A stretch of DNA of 64,000 nucleotides from CAIOYC01 sp964243985. Its GTDB lineage: Bacteria; Pseudomonadota; Alphaproteobacteria; Caulobacterales; Caulobacteraceae. Positions 53,555 through 62,120 of this stretch are shown here, piece by piece. The notes below the pieces were generated by a model. It did no database searches and was not told the origin of the DNA. It saw only the letters and a list, made by a program, of their open reading frames with translations. Location of the stretch: assembly GCA_964243985.1 (NCBI GenBank), contig CAXTHJ010000001.1, positions 62,001 to 126,000 on the forward strand, given 5' to 3'. How positions within the stretch are numbered: the stretch's first letter is position 1; every line of letters begins with the position of its first letter. A program made the translations under genes and the position numbers.

Positions 53555-55591
53555 TTGGCACTTAAGAACGAATGGGAAATTTTACTCGATAGAGCTTTCC
53601 TGCGAGAAAAATTTCCAGAATGGGCGACGGAGGACGTCGCTGACGATGAATTACCGGATAAGTTCATCGAATTTGGACTGCCCGTGCTTGCGCCGATCCA
53701 AAGGGGCCAAAGCTTTGATGCCGATTATTTTATCGAAACCCACCCAAGGTGGGAAGGGGCCGATGCAGTTAGTTGCTACCGCGCTTGGCTGCTGGATCAC
53801 GTCCACGAACCCATCTCCGCAGAAGCCAAGCTGACGGCTCTAAGGCTGCCGGCAACCGCCTTTCCGGAGGCGTTTCCCTGGCAAAGCTACGCGTCTATAA
53901 AGCCAGCGATCGCGGCTAACCGATGGTTGGCTTTGGAGCACTTCATCAATAAGGGATTTCGGGATTTCGGCGAGACCCTAACCTATGGGGATGGCGCTCA
54001 AGAATTCTTGATAAACTTGGCCCTCCAATATTCGGAGCGCGATGACCGACTGGCCATCAAGGCGTTTAGCCTTGCACTGAATCTCGCGCCGTTTTCGTCG
54101 CCTGAACTAAATCAGCATGTAGCAGATGCGTATCTTCGCTCAAATCATCTGGCGGCGGCGAAGGCGATTTACCAAGACCTCGTTGATAAAGGCCAGGCGA
54201 ACGCATGGACTGTCCGCAACCTGTATTTTTCCTCCGTCGCCATGGACCAGGGCGCCTGCGCCTTACACGCTCTCTTAAACACGGCGGCGACGCTCAGAAA
54301 CGAACCCATTTGGCGTAAGACAGCAGACGAGGTCATCCAGATCTATTTTGACGCTGGCCTGAAAAAAGCCCGCACCCTTTATTCGCAAGACCAACAAGCA
54401 GCCGCCGTCAGTTCGATCATCGATACGGTTGAGCAGGTTGGCGCTCTACTGAGTTTGCTTTCAGACCAGGTTGAAAAAACCGACAGGGCGGGAAGCCGCG
54501 TGATCCTGTTCGTCGGGCAAGAAGACCCGGCTATCACTTTTTATAGGATCGAGCAGAAAGCCGCACTGATAGAGTCCGCCGGCGGGTCGTTGACGATCAT
54601 TAGGCGTGAGGCCGGCGACTTAGGCTTGTTATTGGCGGACACGTGCGCGGCAATTTTTCTCGATATGGCGGCCACGCCCCAATCGCTGGATTGGCTTCAA
54701 AAGGTCCGGCGAGCCGGCGTTCCAACCTTTTATGAAGCCTATTCACCCGCGTTCGATCCTTCCTTGGCCCCCCCGCCGATAGAAACCTTCGCAGGCTTTA
54801 TGACGGGCGCCTTGCACTTGGACTTGCAGATCGATGTGGGTTTGCGACGCGCCTTCGCTGGCATGTGCGAGTTCGGGATTGCGCCCACGCAATCAATCGC
54901 TCGGCGCCTAGAGACGGTGACGCAAAAGCCCCTGTGCTGGGTCCTGCCGGATGGGAGCTTGGACTCAGTCGAGTCCACGCGAAATGAGGCTTCCCCGGGT
55001 AATAAAGCCGTCACGTTTTTCCTGGAATCTCCACGGTTCCTGTATTTGACTCCCAGTGATCAGTCTTTCGGTTCAGCAATATTTGAATGTTTGTCGCAGT
55101 TTGAAGACGCCAGATTCATAGCTGCTGGTTACGTGCGGTTGGATGCCCGATTTGACCTGTTCGATGATCGGATTATTGAGTTTGGCCAGATCGACGTGCC
55201 GGGTGGCCATTTGGCGAAGATTTCAGGTCCCGTCATCAATCTCGCCCCAACAGTTGATCCTGGCGATGACGTCGCATCCAACGCTTCTTGGAGTCGCGCC
55301 GCGCAGTACGCGTTCCCCTCAGTCACCGACGCAAGCGGAGCCGCAGCCGCAGGAGCCCGCCATAATGTCGATGCTCTGATTGCACATTCGCCGTCTGAAT
55401 GGCTTCCCAATCTTATCCGTCTTGTTGGCAATTCTAAGCTACAGTCCAAGATTGGCGAGCGAGCCTATGCGCGCGCGATAGACCAACGAGATCCAAAAAA
55501 GGCCGCCAAATCGGCGACGGCTATTTTTTTCCAAGGAGGGGATCTGACTCCCTATGATTTCGCAAAATCCCAAGATAGCCGCGTTATTTGA
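53555..55591 (+). CDS. Degenerate glycosyltransferase paralogue (pseudo-enzyme?)
   Basis: 678 residues, TTG start. Its layout mirrors the first two thirds of the 1250-residue glycosyltransferase at 15-19 kb: an FD/Y-like module (FDADYFIETHPRWEGAD), a helical TPR-like region, then ITFYRIEQKAALIESAGG, VPTFYEAYSPAFDP and GYVRLDARFDLFDDRI. Where the paralogue has KSEIKWLEAA this protein has ASNASWSRAA, so both glutamates of the EX7E-like site are lost. The second GT domain is absent. The frame is intact over 2 kb, suggesting selection for a non-catalytic role such as a scaffold. It overlaps the next gene by 38 bases. A T7 run lies near its 3' end. Confidence 0.7.
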   Translation: MALKNEWEILLDRAFLREKFPEWATEDVADDELPDKFIEFGLPVLAPIQRGQSFDADYFIETHPRWEGADAVSCYRAWLLDHVHEPISAEAKLTALRLPATAFPEAFPWQSYASIKPAIAANRWLALEHFINKGFRDFGETLTYGDGAQEFLINLALQYSERDDRLAIKAFSLALNLAPFSSPELNQHVADAYLRSNHLAAAKAIYQDLVDKGQANAWTVRNLYFSSVAMDQGACALHALLNTAATLRNEPIWRKTADEVIQIYFDAGLKKARTLYSQDQQAAAVSSIIDTVEQVGALLSLLSDQVEKTDRAGSRVILFVGQEDPAITFYRIEQKAALIESAGGSLTIIRREAGDLGLLLADTCAAIFLDMAATPQSLDWLQKVRRAGVPTFYEAYSPAFDPSLAPPPIETFAGFMTGALHLDLQIDVGLRRAFAGMCEFGIAPTQSIARRLETVTQKPLCWVLPDGSLDSVESTRNEASPGNKAVTFFLESPRFLYLTPSDQSFGSAIFECLSQFEDARFIAAGYVRLDARFDLFDDRIIEFGQIDVPGGHLAKISGPVINLAPTVDPGDDVASNASWSRAAQYAFPSVTDASGAAAAGARHNVDALIAHSPSEWLPNLIRLVGNSKLQSKIGERAYARAIDQRDPKKAAKSATAIFFQGGDLTPYDFAKSQDSRVI

Positions 55592-56354
55592 AATCATTAT
55601 TGACGAGATTATTGGCCAAGCGTCGGCGTGTAATCTCGACGGGTCGTTCGTCACGGAAATAGGAGATATTGTCGATCACGACACGACGGATGCCAAGTCG
55701 GCGGAGGTTTTGTTATCAGAGGCGTTCGCGTCGGATCGCAACCGGTTGCTCGATTTTGGCTGTGGCGCAGCCCATCACAAGCCGTTCATTGAAAGCCTTG
55801 GTTATCACTGGAGCGGGGTGGACACGATTGGCTCGGTATCGCCAACCGCCGTCGCCGAGGTGCTGGCCAAAGGGGATATGATAAAGCTCTACGATGGGAA
55901 CATTATCCCTTATCCCGATGAGCAATTCGACGTGGTTTGGTCGATGCTCGTCTTCCAGCATATTCATCGCATTGACGTAGTGTTTTCGGAGTTGGCGCGA
56001 GTTTTGAAGAGAGGCGGGAAGATAATTGGTCAGATTTCTTCTCTTGAACAGATTCAGGACTATGGGACTTTTAATTTCACAACTTACGGCTTGAAAGTCG
56101 CCAGTGAAACCGCCGGCCTGCGCCTGAAGCTCGTCTACCCCAAGCACGATGTGTTCTCTTTTTTACTTCGTCGTCTAATGATTACGCTCGGTGCTGAAGA
56201 CGACAATGAGATGAGCCAGTTTTTGGACCCCGATGGATACGTCCATGAAAAACTCATCGAGTTCGGCCTGCAGAGAGGGTTGAGCACGCGCGACGTGAAC
56301 TTGTTGCGCATCAAGTTCTGCACCCATTTCGTCTTCGAGATCGAGAAGCCTTGA
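55554..56354 (+). CDS. Class I SAM methyltransferase (Methyltransf_11)
   Basis: 266 residues. RLLDFGCGAAHHKPFIESLG is motif I, WSGVDTIGSV ends strand 2, and FDVVWSMLVFQHIHRI plus LKRGGKIIGQISS are the later core motifs. Its ATG lies within the last 40 bases of the degenerate glycosyltransferase gene. An AAGGAGGGG sits somewhat far upstream (about 14 bases). Tight coupling suggests the two proteins act together. The stop converges with cysNC across 79 bases. Confidence 0.78.
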   Translation: MISQNPKIAALFEIIIDEIIGQASACNLDGSFVTEIGDIVDHDTTDAKSAEVLLSEAFASDRNRLLDFGCGAAHHKPFIESLGYHWSGVDTIGSVSPTAVAEVLAKGDMIKLYDGNIIPYPDEQFDVVWSMLVFQHIHRIDVVFSELARVLKRGGKIIGQISSLEQIQDYGTFNFTTYGLKVASETAGLRLKLVYPKHDVFSFLLRRLMITLGAEDDNEMSQFLDPDGYVHEKLIEFGLQRGLSTRDVNLLRIKFCTHFVFEIEKP

Positions 56355-56433
56355 CCTGATTAATTCCGAGCTGCGCCGGTAACGTGAAACCGCTCAGCGA
56401 TGGCCCCGACCGGATCGCCTGAACCCAGCAACG

Positions 56434-58350
56434 TCAGGTGGCCGTAAGCTGTTCGACCAGCGCTTCGGCGGCCGCTTCGGGGGTCAAGCGTGTCGTGTCG
56501 ATACAGATTTCGGGATGTTCCGGCGGCTCGTAGGGGCTTGAGATGCCCGTGAAGTTCTTCAACTCGCCGGCGCGGGCCTTCTTGTAGAGCCCTTTCACAT
56601 CCCGCTTCTCGGCTTCGGCCAACGGCGTGTCGATGAAGACTTCGATGAACTCCCCGTCTGCCAGCATGTCCCGCGCCATGCGCCGCTCGGCACGGAAGGG
56701 GGAGATGAAGGAGACCAGGACGATGAGCCCCGCGTCGGCCATGAGCTTGGCCACCTCCGCCACGCGGCGGATATTCTCCACCCGGTCGGCGTCGGTGAAG
56801 CCGAGGTCGCGGTTCAGGCCGTGGCGGACGTTGTCGCCGTCGAGGATGTAGGTGGCGCGGCCGAGAGCGTGCAGGCGCCGCTCCACCAGATTGGCGATGG
56901 TGGACTTGCCGGCGCCGGAGAGGCCGGTGAACCAAAGCACCTTGGGGCTTTGGCCAAGAAGGGCGCCGCGCCGAGCCTTGTCCACCTCCAGCGCTTGCCA
57001 GTGGATGTTATGCGACCGGCGCAAGGCGAAGCGGATCATGCCGCAGCCGAGGGTGGCGTTGGTGATGCGGTCGATCAGGATGAAGCCGCCAAGGTCCGGG
57101 CTTTGGGCGTAGGCTTCGAAGGCGATGGCTTGGTCGAGGGAGATGTTGGCGACGCCGATCTCGTTCAGCTCCAGCTGTTTGGCCGCGGCCTCCTCCAGGG
57201 TGTTGACGTTCACCTTGTGCTTGATCTCGGTGACGGTGGCGGAGACGAGCTTGGTTCCGAGTTTCAGCCAATAGGGCCGGCCTGGGAGGAGGGGCTCCTC
57301 CGCCATCCAGACCAGGGTGGTTTCAAACTGATCGGCCACCTCCGGCGGACGGTCGGCGACGGAGATGACATCACCGCGAGAGCAGTCGATCTCGCTGGTC
57401 AGGGTCAGGGTCACCGACTGGCCGGCGACCGCTTGTGGCAAGTCGCCGTCGAACGTGACCACGCGGGCCACTGTGGACGTCTTGCCGCTCGGCAGCACGC
57501 GAACCGCATCGCCAGGCTTCACCGACCCTGCTGCGATCAGGCCCGAGAAGCCCCGAAAATCGAGGTTTGGACGGTTGACCCACTGCACCGGCATCCGGAA
57601 CGGCTTGGCTTGGTCCGCTTCGCGATTCAGGGGGGCGGTCTCCAGGAACTCCAGCAGCGGCGGCCCGGAATACCAGGGGGTGTGGGGCGAGCGGGTGGTG
57701 ATGTTGTCACCCATGAAGCCGGAGATCGGCATGGGGGTGAAGGCGGTGATGCCAATGGACGTGGCGAAGGCGCGGTAATCTTCCACGATCGCCTCGTACT
57801 TAGCTTGGTCGTAGCCGATCAAATCGAGCTTGTTCACCGCCAGGACGATGTTGCGGATGCCGATCAGGTGGGCGAGGTAGGAGTGCCGCCGCGTCTGGGT
57901 CAAAACGCCTTTGCGCGCATCGATCAGGATCACCGCCAGGTCGGCGGTAGAGGCGCCGGTGACCATGTTGCGGGTGTATTGTTCGTGGCCGGGGGTGTCA
58001 GCGACGATAAATTTGCGCCTGTCGGTGGCGAAGAAGCGATAGGCCACGTCTATGGTGATGCCCTGCTCCCGCTCGGCGGCGAGGCCGTCCACCAGGAGGG
58101 CGAAGTCGATGTTCTGCCCCTGGGTGCCCGTTCGCTTGGAGTCGGCCTCCAACGCCGCCAACTGATCGTCGAAGATCATCTTGGAGTCGTAGAGCAGCCG
58201 CCCGATCAGGGTCGATTTCCCGTCGTCCACCGAGCCGCAGGTGATGAAGCGGAGCAGGGACTTGTGCTGATGCCGGTCGAGGTAGGCGTCGATGTCCTCG
58301 GCGATCAGCGCGTCGGCTTCGTAGGATTTGTCCGATACGTCCGAGGCCAT
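56434..58350 (-). CDS. cysNC: Bifunctional sulfate adenylyltransferase subunit 1 / APS kinase
   Basis: 638 residues. The N-terminal two thirds are the EF-Tu-like GTPase CysN: TCGSVDDGKSTLIGRLLYDS, VDVAYRFF-type switch (TIDVAYRFFATDR), ADTPGHEQYTRNMVTGAS, and NKLDLIGYD. The C-terminal third is APS kinase CysC: LWFTGLSGAGKSTIANLVE Walker A, YILDGDNVRHGLNRDLGF, and FISPFRAERRMARDML. This is the NodQ-type fusion common in alphaproteobacteria. With CysD it makes APS, then PAPS. One base separates it from the cysD stop. PAPS may serve assimilation or sulfation of the polysaccharide. Confidence 0.95.
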   Translation of the reverse strand: MASDVSDKSYEADALIAEDIDAYLDRHQHKSLLRFITCGSVDDGKSTLIGRLLYDSKMIFDDQLAALEADSKRTGTQGQNIDFALLVDGLAAEREQGITIDVAYRFFATDRRKFIVADTPGHEQYTRNMVTGASTADLAVILIDARKGVLTQTRRHSYLAHLIGIRNIVLAVNKLDLIGYDQAKYEAIVEDYRAFATSIGITAFTPMPISGFMGDNITTRSPHTPWYSGPPLLEFLETAPLNREADQAKPFRMPVQWVNRPNLDFRGFSGLIAAGSVKPGDAVRVLPSGKTSTVARVVTFDGDLPQAVAGQSVTLTLTSEIDCSRGDVISVADRPPEVADQFETTLVWMAEEPLLPGRPYWLKLGTKLVSATVTEIKHKVNVNTLEEAAAKQLELNEIGVANISLDQAIAFEAYAQSPDLGGFILIDRITNATLGCGMIRFALRRSHNIHWQALEVDKARRGALLGQSPKVLWFTGLSGAGKSTIANLVERRLHALGRATYILDGDNVRHGLNRDLGFTDADRVENIRRVAEVAKLMADAGLIVLVSFISPFRAERRMARDMLADGEFIEVFIDTPLAEAEKRDVKGLYKKARAGELKNFTGISSPYEPPEHPEICIDTTRLTPEAAAEALVEQLTAT

Positions 58351-58351
58351 C

Positions 58352-59308
58352 CTAGAAGTACCCTTCCTGCTTCTTCTTCTCCATCGAGGCGGCCTGGTCG
58401 TGGTCGATGGCGCGCCCCTGGCGCTCGGAGGTGGTGGTGAGCAGCATCTCCTGGATCACCTCGGGCAGGGTCTTGGCCTCGCTCTCCACCGCGCCGGTCA
58501 GGGGATAGCAGCCGAGGGTGCGAAAGCGGATCGAGCGTTCCACGGAAACCTCGCCGTCCTTCAAAGGAAAGCGCTCGTCGTCCACCATGATAAGCAGCCC
58601 GTCTCGCTCCACCGTCGGCCGCGGCGCGGAAAAATAGAGCGGTACGATGGGGATGCTCTCCAGGTGGATGTACTGCCAGATGTCGAGCTCGGTCCAGTTG
58701 GAGATCGGGAACACCCGGATGCTCTCGCCCTTGGCCTTCTTGGCGTTGTAGAGATTCCAAAGCTCGGGGCGCTGGTTCTTAGGGTCCCACCGGTGGTTGG
58801 CGCTGCGGAAGGAGAACACCCGCTCCTTGGCTCTGGACTTTTCCTCGTCCCGCCTCGCGCCACCGAAGGCCGCGTCAAAGCCGTATTTGTCCAGCGCTTG
58901 CTTCAACCCTTCGGTCTTCCACATATCGGTATGCAGAGCCGAGCCGTGGTCGAAGGGATTGATGTTGCGGGCCTTGGCTTCGGGGTTCTGATAGACCAGC
59001 AGCTCCATGCCGCTCTCGCGCGCCATGCGGTCGCGCATCTCGTACATGGCCTTGAACTTCCACGTGGTGTCCACGTGCAGCAGCGGAAAAGGCGGCGGCG
59101 ACGGGTAGAAGGCCTTGCGCGCCAGATGCAGCATCACCGCCGAGTCTTTGCCGACGGAATAGAGCATCACAGGCCGCTCGCACTCTGCGGCCACCTCCCG
59201 CATGATGTGGATGGATTCGGCCTCAAGGCGCTGGAGGTGCGTTAGGCGCTCAAAGACCGGCCTGGTGTTGCTTGGGGACGCCGGTAGTGAAGCAGCGTGT
59301 ACAGTCAA
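58352..59308 (-). CDS. cysD: Sulfate adenylyltransferase subunit 2
   Basis: 318 residues. It has RLEAESIHIMREVAAECE, the PP-loop-like VMLYSVGKDSAVMLHLARK, HVDTTWKFKAMYEMRD, FGGARRDEEKSRAKER and FPISNWTELDIWQYI. It catalyses adenylation of sulfate with the GTPase CysN. Length and motifs are typical. No cysH, cysG or cysI is adjacent, which is unlike an assimilation operon and allows a dedicated PAPS supply. Confidence 0.95.
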   Translation of the reverse strand: MTVHAASLPASPSNTRPVFERLTHLQRLEAESIHIMREVAAECERPVMLYSVGKDSAVMLHLARKAFYPSPPPFPLLHVDTTWKFKAMYEMRDRMARESGMELLVYQNPEAKARNINPFDHGSALHTDMWKTEGLKQALDKYGFDAAFGGARRDEEKSRAKERVFSFRSANHRWDPKNQRPELWNLYNAKKAKGESIRVFPISNWTELDIWQYIHLESIPIVPLYFSAPRPTVERDGLLIMVDDERFPLKDGEVSVERSIRFRTLGCYPLTGAVESEAKTLPEVIQEMLLTTTSERQGRAIDHDQAASMEKKKQEGYF

Positions 59309-59373
59309 TTAAACCTCTGAGACCTTCGCCTTAGCTATGGGGACACTTTTGGATCAAATCCATCTCGCACCGT

Positions 59374-59385
59374 AAGCTCGAGCTT
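59374..59385. promoter_or_regulatory. 12-bp palindrome upstream of cysD
   Basis: AAGCTCGAGCTT is a perfect palindrome about 65 bases before the cysD start, in the 165-base gap after the glycoside hydrolase gene. A regulator site is possible; it was not matched to a known operator. Confidence 0.25.
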
Positions 59386-59473
59386 GTCGAGATACTATAA
59401 ACTGATCGGCTGTTTAGTTATGGGCGGGGCGGGTGATGCGTCTAAAATCGCCCAATCGAACCTCAAGGCCGGA

Positions 59474-60880
59474 TCAGTTGAGCACCAGATGAATGATCTC
59501 CCACCCGGCGCCGCGCCCCGAAGTTCCAGGATTTATGTCGCATTCGACCACAAGACCCCCGCCCTTCCCATTTAACATTTGGACCGGTAGGGCGCGCAAT
59601 TTCGCCAACCGAGCCCTCTTGGGATTTTCGATGTCTTTGGCATAGAGAACCTTCGCTGAGACTACTTGATTCAGGCCGGTCCCTAAGAGGGGTATTTGCA
59701 CCTTTTTAAAGCGAGAGCCCATGGTCGCGATAAAGAGGCTGGTCCCAGCGTCGGAACGGGCTGCGGCGGAGGGCAGGGACCCAGATGTGGCGACAGGCGA
59801 TCCGCGGTAGTATCGTGACATCAGGCTGAACAACATTCCGGTGGCGAATGTTCGAGTATAGGCGCGTGACGTCAGAACAATTTCCGGGACGCTCCGCACG
59901 GCGGGCCAATAGGTGGCCGCTTGAATCCGGGCGTCCACGAGGAATCGGAATGCGCCTATCATCTGGTTGGCGTTGCGAATGCCGAAATCGTCGGTCGTCA
60001 CTTTGGGACCGAGCGACCACTCGGACGCGAAAATAAGATCTCGACTGCTTGCGGCGCGGATGCTCTGAGCGCGCTGTGGAAGAAGGCTGCACAGTGTTTC
60101 GGGGTCATTGTTGCCGCAATAGGGGTGGATGGAGGATCCATCGACCGCCTTCCAGGCCTGCTCACCCACCAGCTGTCGGAGCGTGGCGAAATCTTCCGGA
60201 TGGGTCCATTCTCCGGTGACGTATATGGTCACGGATGGATCCGCCGCTTTCATGGCCGGCGCGGCGGCAGCGACCAGGGCTGCATAACGCTGCAGGTTCT
60301 GCGCGCGCATCACAGAATCGGTTTTCGCGCCCCGCTGCAGCCACCATTCATTGCCGATTTCCCAAATCTTGACGCGTTGACCGTATCGCGACACCAAGGT
60401 TGCTAAATACTGGGCGACTTCAGCAATCGCTTGCGGATCAAAGATCGCGGCCGCGCTGGGGGTGACGAAGCTCGACCTCGGGAACGCTGAAAGGAAGGTT
60501 TCAGGGTCGACGCCGGGTGTTTGTGCAAGGGCCTCCATATCGATGTCGGGCAGGACGTTCGAGCCATCCGGTCCCGGGCCGTAGCAATTAGCGTCCCAGT
60601 CGTAGAGTTCCGCTGCCCAACCGCCGGGGTATCGGCCCAAAGTCGCCCCAATGTCATTATGCATCGTCCTCGAAAAGTCGGGAAATTCGCTCTCTGGCAC
60701 GAGATGCCAGACGTAATTGACCCCATAGAGGTCCGGATTGATCTCACCGTCAGGTCGGGGCGACAGGATAATCTCGGCCGTCGTGCGCCGTTCTGAGCCA
60801 AACACCTTCGACCAGCCGGTATAGGCGGCGAGCACGACCGCAAAGATGGCGAGCGCGCCCGCAAGACCTAAAAGCATCAC
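59474..60880 (-). CDS. Membrane-anchored glycoside hydrolase (GH39/GH51/GH79-like)
   Basis: 468 residues. A hydrophobic N-terminal segment (MLLGLAGALAIFAVVLAAY) anchors it in the inner membrane with the domain in the periplasm, or serves as an uncleaved signal. The barrel shows LGRYPGGWAAELYDW, KIWEIGNEWWLQRG with the acid/base Glu in GNE, and LIFASEWSLGP with the likely nucleophile Glu. This is clan GH-A organisation. A role in trimming or editing the exported polymer is likely. It lies 71 bases downstream of the glycosyltransferase gene in the same strand run. Confidence 0.72.
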   Translation of the reverse strand: MMLLGLAGALAIFAVVLAAYTGWSKVFGSERRTTAEIILSPRPDGEINPDLYGVNYVWHLVPESEFPDFSRTMHNDIGATLGRYPGGWAAELYDWDANCYGPGPDGSNVLPDIDMEALAQTPGVDPETFLSAFPRSSFVTPSAAAIFDPQAIAEVAQYLATLVSRYGQRVKIWEIGNEWWLQRGAKTDSVMRAQNLQRYAALVAAAAPAMKAADPSVTIYVTGEWTHPEDFATLRQLVGEQAWKAVDGSSIHPYCGNNDPETLCSLLPQRAQSIRAASSRDLIFASEWSLGPKVTTDDFGIRNANQMIGAFRFLVDARIQAATYWPAVRSVPEIVLTSRAYTRTFATGMLFSLMSRYYRGSPVATSGSLPSAAARSDAGTSLFIATMGSRFKKVQIPLLGTGLNQVVSAKVLYAKDIENPKRARLAKLRALPVQMLNGKGGGLVVECDINPGTSGRGAGWEIIHLVLN

Positions 60881-60951
60881 CTAAGCGATGCTGGATCGGT
60901 GGAAGAAATTCTCCCCGAAGTATTCGCCAGCTCGTCGGGAGGACAACATGA

Positions 60952-62055
60952 TCAGAACCACTGTCCGGGATTGAGCAAACCCGCGTCCACCAAATCCGAC
61001 GAACCTTTATAGTGAACACTGAAGTCGTGCTTCAATGTAAGATTCCGCAGCTCTTGCAGCCCTAAATAGCATGACAGCCGCCCGTCTGTGACGAGCTCTG
61101 TCCCGTCCACCCGCGCGGCTAGTTCCACGCTGACATCACCATCCAGGAGCGCGTAGCGAAGCAGGCATGCCGTCGGCGCTGAATGCCATTGGGAATGGGG
61201 CGAATTCAGGCGCGTCGGCATTATAAGGCGTCGCCCGGAAATGTAGGCGAAGTGCCACCGCCACTTGGTCAGAGGGATCCGGTTTAATGCTGGACTATCT
61301 TTTGGAGCCTCCCGGTATAGAGTTCTGCGTTGAAGCCCGCCCCGAACGATGATGTTGGAAAAGGGCCCTACCTCAGGCGCGCTATAGCCAAAGGCGTCGA
61401 AATACGGGAGTTTTTCCGCGGGATCTTCGCCCGGCGAAAGGTCAATGTCTTGCGCGGGAACATCGCCGTACATCTCGATCAGCATGGCATAGATATGGTC
61501 ACGTCGTTCACTATCTAGAAATTCGACCAAATCCTGAATGGAGCGAGTTTCACATTTGTGAAATATAAATCGTTCGTTTGGCTCTAGTGATAGACACCAT
61601 CGTCCCGAAGCATACTTGCGCCGCAGAAAATTCAACCAATAGATGGCGTGCTTGTAGTGACCTTGTATTCGCGAGCACCAGACGGCGCAGTTTTCTTGGC
61701 CTTTGATGTGCTTCGATAAGGACTGGTCGGGCGTCAAATCCAGAAAGACGAATTCTCCAATACCAGCCCGTTTATAGAAGTCGATGAAAGGCTGGATCTG
61801 CGAAACCTCGCCGCGATAAGGCGCGACAACGACAACGCCGCCCTTTCGAGCCCTACTTGGGGGGCCCTGTTCCAATTTGAGTTCGATCAAACCCCAAAAG
61901 GAGGCCTTGATCCAAGGCACCGCCAAGTAGGCAACCATAACGGCGAAGGCTACAAACTGGGATTGAAGATGCTTCGCGAAGGCCGAAAAGCTGTTCAAAC
62001 CAATATTTTGCGGGAAAAGTCCTCTGCTTATCTTTGTCGGACGGGGCGGAAGCAT
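60952..62055 (-). CDS. GT92-like glycosyltransferase, membrane-associated
   Basis: 367 residues. A hydrophobic segment at about residues 33-55 precedes the catalytic part. VVVAPYRGEVSQIQPFIDFY and AGIGEFVFLDLTPDQSLS are Glyco_tranf_2_4/GT92 blocks. CLSLEPNERFIFHKCETRS replaces the usual DxD-E region: the family LDIDEF is LEPNERF here, so the metal-binding aspartates are not conserved. YAMLIEMYGDVPAQDI follows as in relatives. It sits between the Wza-like gene and the hydrolase gene. Confidence 0.68.
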   Translation of the reverse strand: MLPPRPTKISRGLFPQNIGLNSFSAFAKHLQSQFVAFAVMVAYLAVPWIKASFWGLIELKLEQGPPSRARKGGVVVVAPYRGEVSQIQPFIDFYKRAGIGEFVFLDLTPDQSLSKHIKGQENCAVWCSRIQGHYKHAIYWLNFLRRKYASGRWCLSLEPNERFIFHKCETRSIQDLVEFLDSERRDHIYAMLIEMYGDVPAQDIDLSPGEDPAEKLPYFDAFGYSAPEVGPFSNIIVRGGLQRRTLYREAPKDSPALNRIPLTKWRWHFAYISGRRLIMPTRLNSPHSQWHSAPTACLLRYALLDGDVSVELAARVDGTELVTDGRLSCYLGLQELRNLTLKHDFSVHYKGSSDLVDAGLLNPGQWF

Positions 62056-62120
62056 TCGACTCTTCTCAGAATTTCAATGCGGATATGATGAGCGGCAAAT
62101 TCATTGAGCCAATCCGCCGA

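Noticed and set aside
55524..55530. T7 run near the end of the decayed glycosyltransferase gene as a slippage site
   Set aside because: The run is short and close to the stop codon, so frame changes would have little effect. It is much weaker than the G10 tract.
56821..58440. Plus-strand frame of 539 codons
   Set aside because: It is the mirror of cysNC. The sequence is low-complexity (Gly, Val, Asp, His) and no motif is present.
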